A DNA stretch of 55,087 nt from an uncultured Ruminococcus sp. (GTDB taxonomy: Bacteria > Bacillota > Clostridia > Oscillospirales > Acutalibacteraceae). The position numbers and the translations under genes are program-made. Positions 15,745 to 24,287 of the stretch are shown here, in pieces (position 1 is the first letter of the stretch; each line of letters starts with the position of its first letter). The DNA is taken from contig CACZYP010000032.1 in the NCBI GenBank assembly GCA_902785425.1, forward strand, positions 1-55,087, read 5' to 3'. A model generated the notes under the pieces. It was not told where the DNA came from. It ran no database searches and was given only the letters and a program-made list of their open reading frames with translations.

Positions 15745-16959
15745 ATGCTACCTAAGCAGGAAGTCGTGGCTATGCTTCTTGCGGGAGGACAGGGAAGCAG
15801 ACTCGGAGTTCTTACGAGAAAAATGGCTAAACCTGCCGTTCCGTTCGGAGGCAAGTACAGGATCATCGATTTTCCGCTTTCCAACTGTACCAATTCCGGC
15901 ATCGAGGCAGTCGGTGTTCTTACGCAGTATCAGCCGCTCGTGCTGAACGACTATCTCGGAAACGGTCAGCCGTGGGATCTCGACAACGACAATGCAGGCG
16001 TTCACATTCTTTCTCCTTATGAGCAGAAAGACGGAGCTAATTGGTATTCAGGCACTGCGAACGCTATTTATCAGAATATAAACTTTATCGAGAGATACGA
16101 TCCCGAGTATGTTCTCATCCTCTCGGGCGACCATATATACAAGATGGATTATGCCGCAATGATCTCTTACCATGAGGAGCATAACGCTGACTGCACAATA
16201 GCTGTTATCGACGTTCCGCTTCATCAGGCGTCTCGTTTCGGCATCATGAATACAAACCCCGACGGAACTATCTATGAGTTCGAGGAGAAGCCTGCTCACC
16301 CGAAGAGCACAAACGCCTCGATGGGTATTTATGTATTCAGCTGGGACAAGCTCAAAAAGTATCTCATGCTTGACGCAGCCGATCCGAACAGTTCAAACGA
16401 CTTCGGCAAGAACGTTCTTCCGGCAATGCTTGCAAACGGCGAGAGAATGATCGCATATCCTTTCGAGGGCTATTGGAAAGACGTAGGAACGATCGAAAGC
16501 CTCTGGGAGGCAAATATGGATCTTCTCGATCCGAAAACAAAGCTTGATCTTTCCGACAAGAAGCACAAGATCTATTCAAGAAACCCGATGTATCCGCCTC
16601 ACTTTGTGAGCGATTCGGCGGAGATACAGAATTCAATGGTAGCCGACGGATGCAACGTTTACGGTTCGCTTGAATTCTCAATGCTTTTCCAGGGCGTTAC
16701 AGTAAAGAAGGGCGCTGTTATCACAGATTCTATCCTTATGCCGGGCGTTGTTGTCGAAGAGGGCGCAAGAGTAAGCTACACTATCGTGGCGGAAAACACC
16801 GTTATAGGCAAGAATGCCGTTATAGGCTGCCGCCCCGAAGATGTTAACAATAAAGAAGACTGGGGTATCGCCGTTATCGGTGAGAACCTGACCATAGGCG
16901 AGGGCGCAAAGGTGCCGCCCAAGGCTATGATAGACGAAGACATAAAGGGGGCAAATTGA
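15745..16959 (+). CDS. glgC: Glucose-1-phosphate adenylyltransferase GlgC
   Basis: A 404-residue enzyme making ADP-glucose from glucose-1-phosphate and ATP, the committed step of glycogen synthesis. It shows the nucleotidyltransferase signature [14 protein letters not shown], the [15 protein letters not shown] segment, the catalytic [12 protein letters not shown], substrate-binding FEEKP and YWKDVGT, and a C-terminal left-handed beta-helix with hexapeptide repeats ([11 protein letters not shown]). TGGAGG lies upstream of the ATG. It is followed after 1 bp by glgD, with which it is expected to form a hetero-oligomer in Firmicutes. The length is normal. Confidence 0.96.
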   Translation: MLPKQEVVAMLLAGGQGSRLGVLTRKMAKPAVPFGGKYRIIDFPLSNCTNSGIEAVGVLTQYQPLVLNDYLGNGQPWDLDNDNAGVHILSPYEQKDGANWYSGTANAIYQNINFIERYDPEYVLILSGDHIYKMDYAAMISYHEEHNADCTIAVIDVPLHQASRFGIMNTNPDGTIYEFEEKPAHPKSTNASMGIYVFSWDKLKKYLMLDAADPNSSNDFGKNVLPAMLANGERMIAYPFEGYWKDVGTIESLWEANMDLLDPKTKLDLSDKKHKIYSRNPMYPPHFVSDSAEIQNSMVADGCNVYGSLEFSMLFQGVTVKKGAVITDSILMPGVVVEEGARVSYTIVAENTVIGKNAVIGCRPEDVNNKEDWGIAVIGENLTIGEGAKVPPKAMIDEDIKGAN

Positions 16960-16960
16960 T

Positions 16961-18079
16961 ATGGCAGGAAAAAAGATGTTAGGCTTGCTCCTTACAAACT
17001 TCCAGGATTCTTACATACCCGAGCTTACAACACAGAGAACGTTCAGCTCTATCCCGTTCGGCGCAAAGTACAGACTTATCGATTTTTCGCTCTCCAACAT
17101 GGTAAATTCCGGCGTGAGCAAGATCGGCGTCGTAACCAAGAACAATTACCTTTCACTGATGGATCATATCGGTTCCGGCAAGGCGTGGAACCTTTCACGG
17201 CGCAGAGGCGGACTTACGTTCCTTCCTCCGTTTGAGAACACGGGCGACAAGTACAACACTTTCGTTCAGACGATAGACGCTATCAGAGATTTTATCGAGC
17301 ATTCATATGAGGACTATATCCTTGTTTCAAGCTCGATGTCTGTAGTCAATATGGACTATCAGCAGATGATGTCGGCTCATCTTAAGTCAAACGCCGATAT
17401 CACGATCTGCTACCGCACAAGACCTCTTTCAAAGAATCCGACAAGCGAGCAGATAGTATTCTCGCTCGATAAGAATTCGAGAGTGAGCGAGGTCCTTATA
17501 AATCCGAGAAATCTTGATTCTGCCGACTGCATGATGAATATCGGCATCGTTAAGAAGGAACTGCTTCTTGATGTCGTTTCCGACTGCGTGAGCAGAGGCA
17601 AATTCGATTACGCAAGAGATGTTATCCAGGGCATAGTAAAGCGCTACAACGTTTACGGCTATGAGATAAAAGGCTATTGCTCGGAGATCGATTCGATCCA
17701 GTCTTATTTCAAGGCGAATATGGATCTGCTCGATCCCGATGTAAGAGAAGAGCTTTTCAATATGAGAAATCCGATCTACACCAAGGTAAGAGACGATATG
17801 CCGACCAAGTACGGCCTGAAAAGCTCCGTTAAGAACTCGCTCGTAAGCCCCGGCTGTGTTATTGAGGGCGAGGTCGAAAACAGTATCATCTTCAAGGGCG
17901 TTCACATTGCAAAGGGCGCAAAGATCAGCAACTGCATTATCATGCAGGACGGCGTGATCGGAGAAGACACCACGCTCAACTACGTTGTTTGCGACAAGGA
18001 TGTTGTCGTATCGCCGAAGCGAATGCTTTGCGGTATCGATTCATACCCCGTCTGCATCTCGAAGAAGAGCATAGTATAA
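16961..18079 (+). CDS. glgD: GlgD subunit of ADP-glucose pyrophosphorylase
   Basis: A 372-residue GlgC paralogue of the Firmicute GlgD type. The fold is shared (PFGAKYRLIDFSLSNMVNSG, C-terminal hexapeptide repeats with KGVHIAKGAKISN), but the GGxGxRL nucleotide loop is replaced by GLLLTNFQDSYIPEL. The catalytic Asp segment reads VSSSMSVVNMDY instead of SGDHIY. It is therefore a non-catalytic or weakly active partner that modulates GlgC, as known for GlgD of Geobacillus and Ruminococcus. The start codon is 1 bp after glgC, so the two are translationally coupled and probably made in equal amounts. Confidence 0.95.
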   Translation: MAGKKMLGLLLTNFQDSYIPELTTQRTFSSIPFGAKYRLIDFSLSNMVNSGVSKIGVVTKNNYLSLMDHIGSGKAWNLSRRRGGLTFLPPFENTGDKYNTFVQTIDAIRDFIEHSYEDYILVSSSMSVVNMDYQQMMSAHLKSNADITICYRTRPLSKNPTSEQIVFSLDKNSRVSEVLINPRNLDSADCMMNIGIVKKELLLDVVSDCVSRGKFDYARDVIQGIVKRYNVYGYEIKGYCSEIDSIQSYFKANMDLLDPDVREELFNMRNPIYTKVRDDMPTKYGLKSSVKNSLVSPGCVIEGEVENSIIFKGVHIAKGAKISNCIIMQDGVIGEDTTLNYVVCDKDVVVSPKRMLCGIDSYPVCISKKSIV

Positions 18080-18171
18080 ACGTGGTCAAATAAACGAAGC
18101 GGAGAGCTTTCCGAAGGATCTGACCTGTCGGAAGGTTATCTGCTCGGATAAAGAATTGGAGGTATCAATTC

Positions 18172-19605
18172 ATGAGAGTATTATATTGCACAAGTGAAGC
18201 AAAGCCCTTTGCCGCTTCGGGCGGACTCGGAGACGTTGCAGGCTCGCTGCCTCAGGCTCTTCGGGCAAGAATGATCGGCTGCCGTGTTGTTATGCCGCTT
18301 TACGGAGATATTCCGCAGAGCCTGCGTGACACAATGCACTACATAACGAGCTTTACAGTACCCGTTTCGTGGCGTCATCAGTACTGCGGTGTGTTCGAAG
18401 CTCGCTACAACGGCGTTCTTTATTACTTTATCGATAACGAATATTACTTCAAGCGCAACGGCCTTTACGGCTTCTATGATGACGCAGAGCGCTTTGCGTT
18501 TTTCTCAAGAGCATGCCTTGAAATGCTGCCTTACGTTGATTTCAAGCCCGACATAATCCACTGCAACGACTGGCAGACATCGCTTGTTCCCGTATACTAT
18601 TATCTGTTCTATTCACACAACGGCTGGTATCACGATATCAAGAGCCTCTTCACGATCCACAACATCCAGTACCAGGGCAAGTACGGCTGGGATCTTAACG
18701 AAGATGTTGTCGGCATTCCCGCACAGGACGGTGCTATCCTCGATCAGGACGGCAAGCTCAACATGATGAAGGGCGCTATCGTTTGCTCGACAAAGGTAAA
18801 CACAGTTTCGCCGAGCTATGCGCTTGAGATAAAAGATCCCTGGTTCAGTCACGGACTCGATCCGGCGCTCAACCTTTTCCACTACAAGCTTTGCGGTATC
18901 CTGAACGGTATCGACAATGCAAGCTACGATCCCGCAACGGACTATCACCTCTACGCAAACTACACCTGCGACAACCTCTACGGCAAGAACGAGTGTAAGC
19001 GCAGACTTCAGGAAAGACTTAACCTTGACAGACGTGAAGATATCCCGATCATCACAATGGTTTCGAGAATGGTATCGCACAAGGGTCTTGACCTTGTTCG
19101 TGACGGTATCGACAATATTCTTCAGAACAACGACTGTCAGTTCGTTATCCTCGGTTCGGGCGACGCTGAGTATGAAGACTTCTTCCGCAATCTCCAGTGG
19201 AGATATCCGGGCAGAGTATGCTCCTGCTTCGGCTATGTAAACGAGCTTGCAAGAAAGATCTACTCCGGCGGCGACATCTTCCTGATGCCCTCGAAGAGCG
19301 AGCCTTGCGGACTTTCGCAGATGATCGCACTCCGCTACGGCAACGTGCCTGTTGTTCGTGAGGTAGGCGGTCTTAAAGACTCTATCCTCGATTCCGGCAA
19401 CAACGGCGGCAACGGATTTACATTCCGCAACTATGATACATGGGATATGGTCAACGCCGTTAACCGTGCTATCCAGGGATACTGGAACAGAGACGGTTGG
19501 ATCCAGCTTGTATGGCGCTGCATGACCTCGAACTTCTCGTGGGATCGCTCCGCTTCCGACTACATCAACGTTTACAACGACGCATTGTCGCAGCCTAACC
19601 CGTAA
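18172..19605 (+). CDS. glgA: Glycogen synthase GlgA
   Basis: A 477-residue GT5 ADP-glucose-dependent glycogen synthase. The N-terminal ADP-glucose loop reads AKPFAASGGLGDVAGSLP, with Ala-Ser replacing the usual Lys-Thr/Val of the KxGGL motif. HCNDWQTSLVPVY, FTIHNIQYQGKYG, the hinge SMVSRMVSHKGLDL-like segment and the C-terminal MPSKSEPCGLSQMIALRYG are all present. GGAGGT lies upstream of the ATG. It follows glgD after 92 bp containing an imperfect hairpin (CTTTCCGA paired with TCGGAAGG), which may tune its expression. It is the last gene before a strong terminator. The altered KxGGL lysine is the one unusual residue. Confidence 0.95.
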   Translation: MRVLYCTSEAKPFAASGGLGDVAGSLPQALRARMIGCRVVMPLYGDIPQSLRDTMHYITSFTVPVSWRHQYCGVFEARYNGVLYYFIDNEYYFKRNGLYGFYDDAERFAFFSRACLEMLPYVDFKPDIIHCNDWQTSLVPVYYYLFYSHNGWYHDIKSLFTIHNIQYQGKYGWDLNEDVVGIPAQDGAILDQDGKLNMMKGAIVCSTKVNTVSPSYALEIKDPWFSHGLDPALNLFHYKLCGILNGIDNASYDPATDYHLYANYTCDNLYGKNECKRRLQERLNLDRREDIPIITMVSRMVSHKGLDLVRDGIDNILQNNDCQFVILGSGDAEYEDFFRNLQWRYPGRVCSCFGYVNELARKIYSGGDIFLMPSKSEPCGLSQMIALRYGNVPVVREVGGLKDSILDSGNNGGNGFTFRNYDTWDMVNAVNRAIQGYWNRDGWIQLVWRCMTSNFSWDRSASDYINVYNDALSQPNP

Positions 19606-19722
19606 TCACAGACGTGCGCCTGTAGGCGGCTTGAACACGAACGTTGTGCAGACAGCGGCTTTTATGCCCTGCGTCCTCACTTTCGCTGCGGACTTCGACT
19701 TTACAATTTGACAGAACAAATA

Positions 19723-19757
19723 GCCGCCGCTCGGTTTTCCGTGCGGCGGTCTTTTTT
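19723..19757 (+). terminator. Terminator of the glg operon
   Basis: The stem GCCGCCGC/GCGGCGG is followed by TCTTTTTTAT. The rest of the gap to 19942 has no gene. It holds a CTTGCAAC/GTTGCAAG hairpin (19798-19826) and the perfect palindrome GTTGTATACAAC (19853-19864), which resembles the centre of OhrR-type operators. Confidence 0.85.
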
Positions 19758-19942
19758 ATGTGTGAGACAAGAAATCTGTATATCTGTCACACTCTTGTCC
19801 TTGCAACGATGTTACGAGTGTTGCAAGTTTTTCAAACTTTTATTTTTTTATTTGTTGTATACAACTTTTACTTTTTTAATGTTTTATACAAAAAGCTCGT
19901 AACACCTCATTACGGAACCGATACGTCTTTATTGTGTAGCCT

Positions 19943-20374
19943 TTAATCTTTCAGCAGGGTATACAGCGTATCGTAAAGCGTTTTTGCCTGTTCTTTTGAT
20001 AGCTTTACGCAGCCTCCTACTTTTTTCGGTATGTCCGAGACTTCGGTTTTCAACATTCTTCCCTCTTCTGTGAGGAAAACTTTGACGCAACGCTCGTCGT
20101 TTTCGCAGCGTTCACGGCGAAGATAATTCTTTGCTTCGAGCTTTTTGAGAAGCGGCGTTACCGTGCCGCTGTCGAGCATCAGCTTATCGCATATCTCGCT
20201 GACGGTCTGACCGTCCTTTTCCCAGAGCACAAGAAAAAGGATGTACTGCGTATATGTCAGCCCGAACGGCTTCAACAGGGGAGTGTATGTGCCGACTACT
20301 TTTCTTGCTGCCGCATAAAGCGGAAAGCAAAGCTGGTTTTCAAGCTTTAAAGCCTCATCGGGATCGTAGTTCAT
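19943..20374 (-). CDS. MarR/OhrR-family redox-sensing repressor
   Basis: A 143-residue winged-helix regulator of the OhrR branch. It opens with KLENQLCFPLYAAARKV, where Cys16 aligns with the reactive Cys15 of Bacillus OhrR. GLTYTQYILFLVLWE, the recognition-helix region LDSGTVTPLLKKLE and the wing with RRERCENDERCVKVFLT follow. AGGAG lies 6 nt before the ATG at 20374. It is the last gene of gpx-trxA-trxB-ohrR. The operon promoter carries a 19-bp palindrome of OhrR type, so it probably represses its own operon and releases on organic hydroperoxide. The additional cysteines in the wing are unusual. Confidence 0.88.
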   Translation of the reverse strand: MNYDPDEALKLENQLCFPLYAAARKVVGTYTPLLKPFGLTYTQYILFLVLWEKDGQTVSEICDKLMLDSGTVTPLLKKLEAKNYLRRERCENDERCVKVFLTEEGRMLKTEVSDIPKKVGGCVKLSKEQAKTLYDTLYTLLKD

Positions 20375-20403
20375 GGTGTTCTCCTTTCGGCATAGGTGCC
20401 ATT

Positions 20404-21303
20404 TTATATCCTGCTGCATGCCGCAAGCGCAGCAACGGCGCCGTCGGCTGCGGCTGTTGTGAGCTGGCGTACTTCTTTTGTGCGGCAGTCGCCGGCTGCG
20501 TATATGCCGTTCGTTTTTGTAAGGCAGCTTTCGCCTGCTGCAATATAGCCCTTTTCGTCAAGCTCGACCATATTTGCAAAAGCGCCGTTGTCGGGCATCT
20601 GACCGATAGCCACGAACAGACCCGATATGTTTATTTTACGCTTTGAGCCGTCTTTTTTGTTTGTGACCTCTATACCCGTGAGCTTTTCTTCTCCGAGGAG
20701 AGCTGTTACATTAGATTCAAGAACGAACTCGACATTTTCACGGGCTTTGAGCTTTTCAACGTCTGACGGAGCGGCGCCGAATCTCATCTGACTGTGTATA
20801 ACGTAGACCTTGCTGCAATAATCGGAAAGGAACAAAGCGTCCTCAACGGCTATCCTGCCGCCGCCGAAAACAGCTACTTCCTTTTTGCGGAAGAACATGC
20901 CGTCGCAGGTTGCACAGTACGAAACGCCTTTTCCGAGCAGCTTGTCCTCACGGGACAGCCCCATAGGCTTGTTTCTTGCACCGGTTGCTAAGATAACGGC
21001 TTTCGCTTCATGTTCGCCGCTCTTTGTTCTGACGAGCTTAGTTTTGCCGTTGTCCTCGACAGAGACAGCCGTTTCGTAAACGATCTCTGCGCCGAAAGAT
21101 GTTGCCTGCTCGTAAAGCTTCTGAGCGAATTCAAAGCCCGATATGTTCGGAAGCCCCGGGTAATTGTCGATCTTAGCCGCATTGATTATCTGTCCGCCGT
21201 AGCTTTTCGCTTCGATCAGAAGCACGCTTTTGCCCGACCTGAGCGCATAAATAGCCGCCGTAAGCCCTGCCGGCCCGGCGCCGATTATTATTATATCTTT
21301 CAT
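20404..21303 (-). CDS. trxB: Thioredoxin reductase-like flavoprotein
   Basis: A 299-residue flavoprotein with an FAD-binding GAGPAGLTAAIYA near the N-terminus, the redox pair Cys130/Cys133 (CATC), and the C-terminal GIYAAGDCR FAD segment. In the pyridine-nucleotide domain the usual GGGxSAxEEA is GGGRIAVEDA (147-156), and the HRRxxxR motif that grips the NADPH phosphate is replaced by HSQMRFG (170-176). The enzyme may therefore use NADH, ferredoxin or another donor, as reported for clostridial FFTR-type enzymes. It is 29 bp upstream of the OhrR-like gene; trxA lies before it, separated by a family B repeat. It probably recycles the thioredoxin that reduces the peroxidase. Confidence 0.9.
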   Translation of the reverse strand: MKDIIIIGAGPAGLTAAIYALRSGKSVLLIEAKSYGGQIINAAKIDNYPGLPNISGFEFAQKLYEQATSFGAEIVYETAVSVEDNGKTKLVRTKSGEHEAKAVILATGARNKPMGLSREDKLLGKGVSYCATCDGMFFRKKEVAVFGGGRIAVEDALFLSDYCSKVYVIHSQMRFGAAPSDVEKLKARENVEFVLESNVTALLGEEKLTGIEVTNKKDGSKRKINISGLFVAIGQMPDNGAFANMVELDEKGYIAAGESCLTKTNGIYAAGDCRTKEVRQLTTAAADGAVAALAACSRI

Positions 21304-21349
21304 TCACTCATACCTCTTTTAAAATACTTGAATAAAATAATGTTGATAA

Positions 21350-21536
21350 AAATTGATAATTGACAATGGACAATGGACAATTTCGGAGTCGCTTCGCTCC
21401 TGATTTTATATTGTCTTAAACTAAAAGTGTATTTTTCGACAGCGAATAAAGTATAGCTTTCTTAGGAGTAATACAATTCAACTCGCCACAGGCGAGTTCC
21501 ATAATTGTCAATTATCAATTTTCAATTGTCAATTGA
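21350..21536. repeat. Family B repeat, complete copy, between trxA and trxB
   Basis: The left end is rich in AATTGACAATGGACAATGG, with hairpin tip GGAGTCGCTTCGCTCC. The core contains AATAAAGTATAGCTTTCT. A second tip, AACTCGCC/GGCGAGTT, and the right end AATTGTCAATTATCAATT follow. The two ends are inverted repeats. The right edge meets the trxA stop codon. Confidence 0.85.
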
Positions 21537-21854
21537 TCATACGGCTTGTGAAACAAGCTGTATGATCCTGTCTTTTGGGATAACGCCGACGCTGCGGGCT
21601 GCTTCTTTGCCGCCTTTGAAGACGATGAGGCAGGGGATAGAGCTGATGCCGTATTTCTCGGCAAGGTCGGACTCGTAGTCAACATTTACCTTGCCGACCT
21701 TGAAGCCCTGTGCGCCTTCCGCTACCTGCTCAACAACAGGCGAGAGCATTCTGCAAGGGCCGCACCATTCTGCCCAGAAATCAACAAGCACGGGAACGTC
21801 GCTTGCAAGTACCTCTTTTTCAAAGTTTTCGTTCGTTAATTCTATAGCTTTCAT
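21537..21854 (-). CDS. trxA: Thioredoxin
   Basis: A 105-residue classical thioredoxin with the active site WCGPC (Cys31, Cys34), the buried Asp25 in [11 protein letters not shown], and the cis-proline segment [14 protein letters not shown] non-active-site cysteine sits beside the cis-proline (IPCLI). It is the second gene of the peroxide operon and is expected to pass electrons from the TrxB-like flavoprotein to the peroxidase. AAGGAGAT precedes the ATG. Its stop codon lies at the border of a family B repeat. Confidence 0.96.
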   Translation of the reverse strand: MKAIELTNENFEKEVLASDVPVLVDFWAEWCGPCRMLSPVVEQVAEGAQGFKVGKVNVDYESDLAEKYGISSIPCLIVFKGGKEAARSVGVIPKDRIIQLVSQAV

Positions 21855-21885
21855 CTATATTATCTCCTTTTTCTTGTTTTTATCA

Positions 21886-22019
21886 ATGCGGAATGCGGAG
21901 CGTGGAAAGTGGAATTTCGGAACTCCCTTCGGGAGTTGTTTTCTTGTGAGGTTGTGGCTTTATAGTTCATACGAAAATGTATGAATTACAATAATCCCAC
22001 TTTCCACATCCCAAATTCG
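21886..22019. repeat. Family B-like repeat between gpx and trxA
   Basis: A variant with end words GCGGAATGCGGAGCGTGG and CCACTTTCCACATCCC in inverted orientation and a tip GGAACTCCCTTCGGGAGTT. It separates gpx from trxA within the operon. Confidence 0.7.
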
Positions 22020-22565
22020 TTAAAGTGTTTTTTCAATCAGCGCATCGAGTTTTTTCAGGTCGTCCATCGGTTCAAAACGAGCGATTACCTCGCCGTTTCT
22101 GTCTACGAGAAACTTCGTGAAATTCCACTTGATGTCCGGGTTGTTCTTGTAGTCTTTGTCGATCTTTTTGAGCATAGTGTCCATTATCAGCGCTTTCGGG
22201 CCTTTTCCGAAGCCTTTGAAGCCTTGCTTGCTCTTTAAAAATGTGTAGAGAGGAAGTTCGTTTTCGCCGTTTACGTCGGACTTCTTCATCTGAGGGAACT
22301 GAGTTTTGTATTTGAGTGTGCAGAACTCGTGTATCTCGTCGTCGTTTCCGGGGGTCTGACCGGCAAACTGATTGCAGGGAATGTCGAGAACTTCAAGACC
22401 CTTGTCGTGATATTTCTCGTACATAGCTTCGATATCCTTATACTGCGGAGTAAAGCCGCAGCCTGTCGCTGTGTTGACAATAAGTACCGCCTTGCCCTTG
22501 AACTCGCTCATGGAAAGCTCGCCGCCTTTCGGCATTGGAACGCATTGATCGTAAAAACTGCTCAT
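22020..22565 (-). CDS. Glutathione peroxidase-type thioredoxin peroxidase
   Basis: A 181-residue GPx-family protein. The peroxidatic Cys36 lies in NTATGCGFTPQY, followed by DIPCNQFAGQTPG with the conserved Gln and a second cysteine (Cys64), and WNFTKFLVDRNG with the active-site Trp/Asn. Bacterial cysteine GPx enzymes of this kind are normally reduced by thioredoxin, and trxA and a TrxB-like gene follow in the same operon. It detoxifies hydrogen peroxide and organic hydroperoxides. It is first in the operon, directly after an OhrR-type operator. AGAGGG precedes the ATG. Confidence 0.92.
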   Translation of the reverse strand: MSSFYDQCVPMPKGGELSMSEFKGKAVLIVNTATGCGFTPQYKDIEAMYEKYHDKGLEVLDIPCNQFAGQTPGNDDEIHEFCTLKYKTQFPQMKKSDVNGENELPLYTFLKSKQGFKGFGKGPKALIMDTMLKKIDKDYKNNPDIKWNFTKFLVDRNGEVIARFEPMDDLKKLDALIEKTL

Positions 22566-22593
22566 GATATTATCCCTCTTTCTTAATTACTGT

Positions 22594-22620
22594 TAAACAA
22601 TTAAATTGTTTACAATTTAA
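22594..22620 (-). promoter_or_regulatory. OhrR-type operator
   Basis: A perfect 19-bp palindrome TAAACAATTAAATTGTTTA (22594-22612) continues into TACAATTTAA. The pattern ACAATTAAATTGT plus TACAATT closely resembles the Bacillus subtilis ohrA operator (from memory). It sits immediately downstream of the -10 box, where a bound repressor would block transcription. Confidence 0.75.
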
Positions 22621-22648
22621 CTTTATCATATCAAATACATCTTGTCAA
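22620..22648 (-). promoter_or_regulatory. Promoter of the gpx-trxA-trxB-ohrR-like operon
   Basis: On the minus strand: a perfect TTGACA (22643-22648), a 17-bp spacer and TAAAGT (22620-22625). Confidence 0.7.
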
Positions 22649-22881
22649 CACTTTTTTCAAAAAAATCCGTGTTTATTTTTTGTATAAACCGAACGTTGTA
22701 TTCATTATTAATGTATATTTATCCTTGTCGAAAATGTAACGATTGTTTCCGAAAACACAAAAACAGGGCGAAAAATGTGTTTCAAATTGAAAAATTATTG
22801 TTACAATAATGTCATTCGAGTATAAAAACTGTGTATTTTTTTTAGCGATATGGCGAAATTTCTTTAATTTACAAAAAATCA

Positions 22882-22910
22882 TTGAAATTCGGTTGCAAAT
22901 GTGATACATT
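22882..22910 (+). promoter_or_regulatory. Possible ftsZ promoter
   Basis: TTGAAA (22882-22887), a 17-bp spacer and TACATT (22905-22910). The divergent gap 22649-22881 is AT-rich with no supported gene. Confidence 0.5.
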
Positions 22911-23015
22911 TATATAGTAGAAAAATATCCTGCGTGTTTTGAATATGGGGTTTGCAGAACTTAGTGCTGCAATTAACGAATTCAGACAAATAAGTTTTGT
23001 TAGGAGGAAATTAAC

Positions 23016-24227
23016 ATGGCTTTTCAATTGGAAGAAGAGTTAAACGGCAACCTGCCGGTTATTAAAGTTATAGGCGTTGGCGGCGGCGGCGGAAACGCAG
23101 TAAACCGCATGGTCGAGAGCGGTGTGTCTTCGGTTGAGTTTATTGCCATCAATACAGACGACCATGTTCTGCAGATGTCAAAGGCAAATCAGAAGATCCA
23201 CATCGGTGAAAAGCTCACACACGGCAAGGGTGCAGGCTCTCAGCCGGCTGTCGGTGAGAAGGCCGCTATGGAAAGCGAAGACGAGATCAAAGAGATCCTT
23301 AAGGATACAGATATGGTGTTCATCACCGCAGGAATGGGCGGCGGCACAGGTACAGGCGCAGCTCCTATCGTTGCAAAGGCAGCAAAGGAGATGGGCATTC
23401 TTACAGTTGCTATCGTTACAAAGCCTTTTGCTTTTGAGGGCAAGCACCGCATGAAGCAGGCAGAGGCAGGCATCGAAGAGCTTCGCCGCAATGTTGACTC
23501 TCTTGTAGTAGTTCCGAACGAGCGCCTTAAGAATCTTGACAATCTTCCGCAGATCACGCTCAAGAACGCATTCTCTATCGCAGACGATGTTCTCAAGCAG
23601 GGCGTTCAGAGCATTTCCGATCTTATCCTTATCCCCGGTCTTGTAAACCTTGACTTTGCAGACGTAACGGCAGTTATGGCAAATGCAGGTCTTGCTCACA
23701 TGGGCGTAGGTATTGCAGAGGATGCAGAGAAGGCAGCAGAGCTTGCGATCAGCTCGCCGCTTCTTGAAACAACTATCGAGGGTGCAAAGGGTCTTGTTGT
23801 CAACATCACCGCTTCCGAGAATGTCGGACTTGAGGAGATCGACAAGGCTTCCACACTCATCACAAGCAAAGCAGACGAAGATGCAAACATCATCTGGGGC
23901 GCAGCTCTCAGAGAGGATATGGACGACAAGATCCAGATCACAGTTATCGCAACGGGTTTCGGTGTTGACGACCCTATCCCGGGTACGAAGCCCAGAGCTG
24001 AGGTAAATCCCGCCACTAATGCAGCCAACAGACCCGCAGCAACAGCTGCACAGGCAAAGGCAGCTCCCGAAAAGGCAGCTTCCAACATGCCCGAGAGAAG
24101 AACTGTTGAGATCAACATCAACAAGCAGCCGGCCCAGGCTCAGAGCGCAGCTCCGAAGAAGAGCGCAACTCCCGTTGACGAAGATGACGCATTCTTCCAG
24201 ATCATGAAGATGTTTGATAATGATTGA
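23016..24227 (+). CDS. ftsZ: Cell division protein FtsZ
   Basis: A 403-residue tubulin homologue forming the division ring. The GTP-binding signature [10 protein letters not shown], the N-terminal [15 protein letters not shown], the T7 synergy loop NLDFADV and the C-terminal core [13 protein letters not shown] are all present. An Ala/Pro-rich linker of about 70 residues leads to a conserved C-terminal peptide, [16 protein letters not shown], that binds FtsA/SepF-type partners. AGGAGG precedes the ATG by about 8 nt. It is monocistronic here, flanked by its own promoter and terminator and not in a dcw cluster with ftsA. Confidence 0.97.
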   Translation: MAFQLEEELNGNLPVIKVIGVGGGGGNAVNRMVESGVSSVEFIAINTDDHVLQMSKANQKIHIGEKLTHGKGAGSQPAVGEKAAMESEDEIKEILKDTDMVFITAGMGGGTGTGAAPIVAKAAKEMGILTVAIVTKPFAFEGKHRMKQAEAGIEELRRNVDSLVVVPNERLKNLDNLPQITLKNAFSIADDVLKQGVQSISDLILIPGLVNLDFADVTAVMANAGLAHMGVGIAEDAEKAAELAISSPLLETTIEGAKGLVVNITASENVGLEEIDKASTLITSKADEDANIIWGAALREDMDDKIQITVIATGFGVDDPIPGTKPRAEVNPATNAANRPAATAAQAKAAPEKAASNMPERRTVEININKQPAQAQSAAPKKSATPVDEDDAFFQIMKMFDND

Positions 24228-24262
24228 TCTTAAAACTATTTATTGACAGAACAGACTTTGAA

Positions 24263-24287
24263 AAACCCGGCGATGCCGGGTTTTTTT
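24263..24287 (+). terminator. ftsZ terminator
   Basis: The stem AAACCCGGC/GCCGGGTTT with a 3-nt loop continues into T7. Confidence 0.9.

Noticed and set aside
22673-22909. A 78-codon minus-strand frame upstream of ftsZ
   Set aside because: It has AT-rich, Phe/Ile/Lys-heavy composition, no ribosome site, and overlaps the likely ftsZ promoter.
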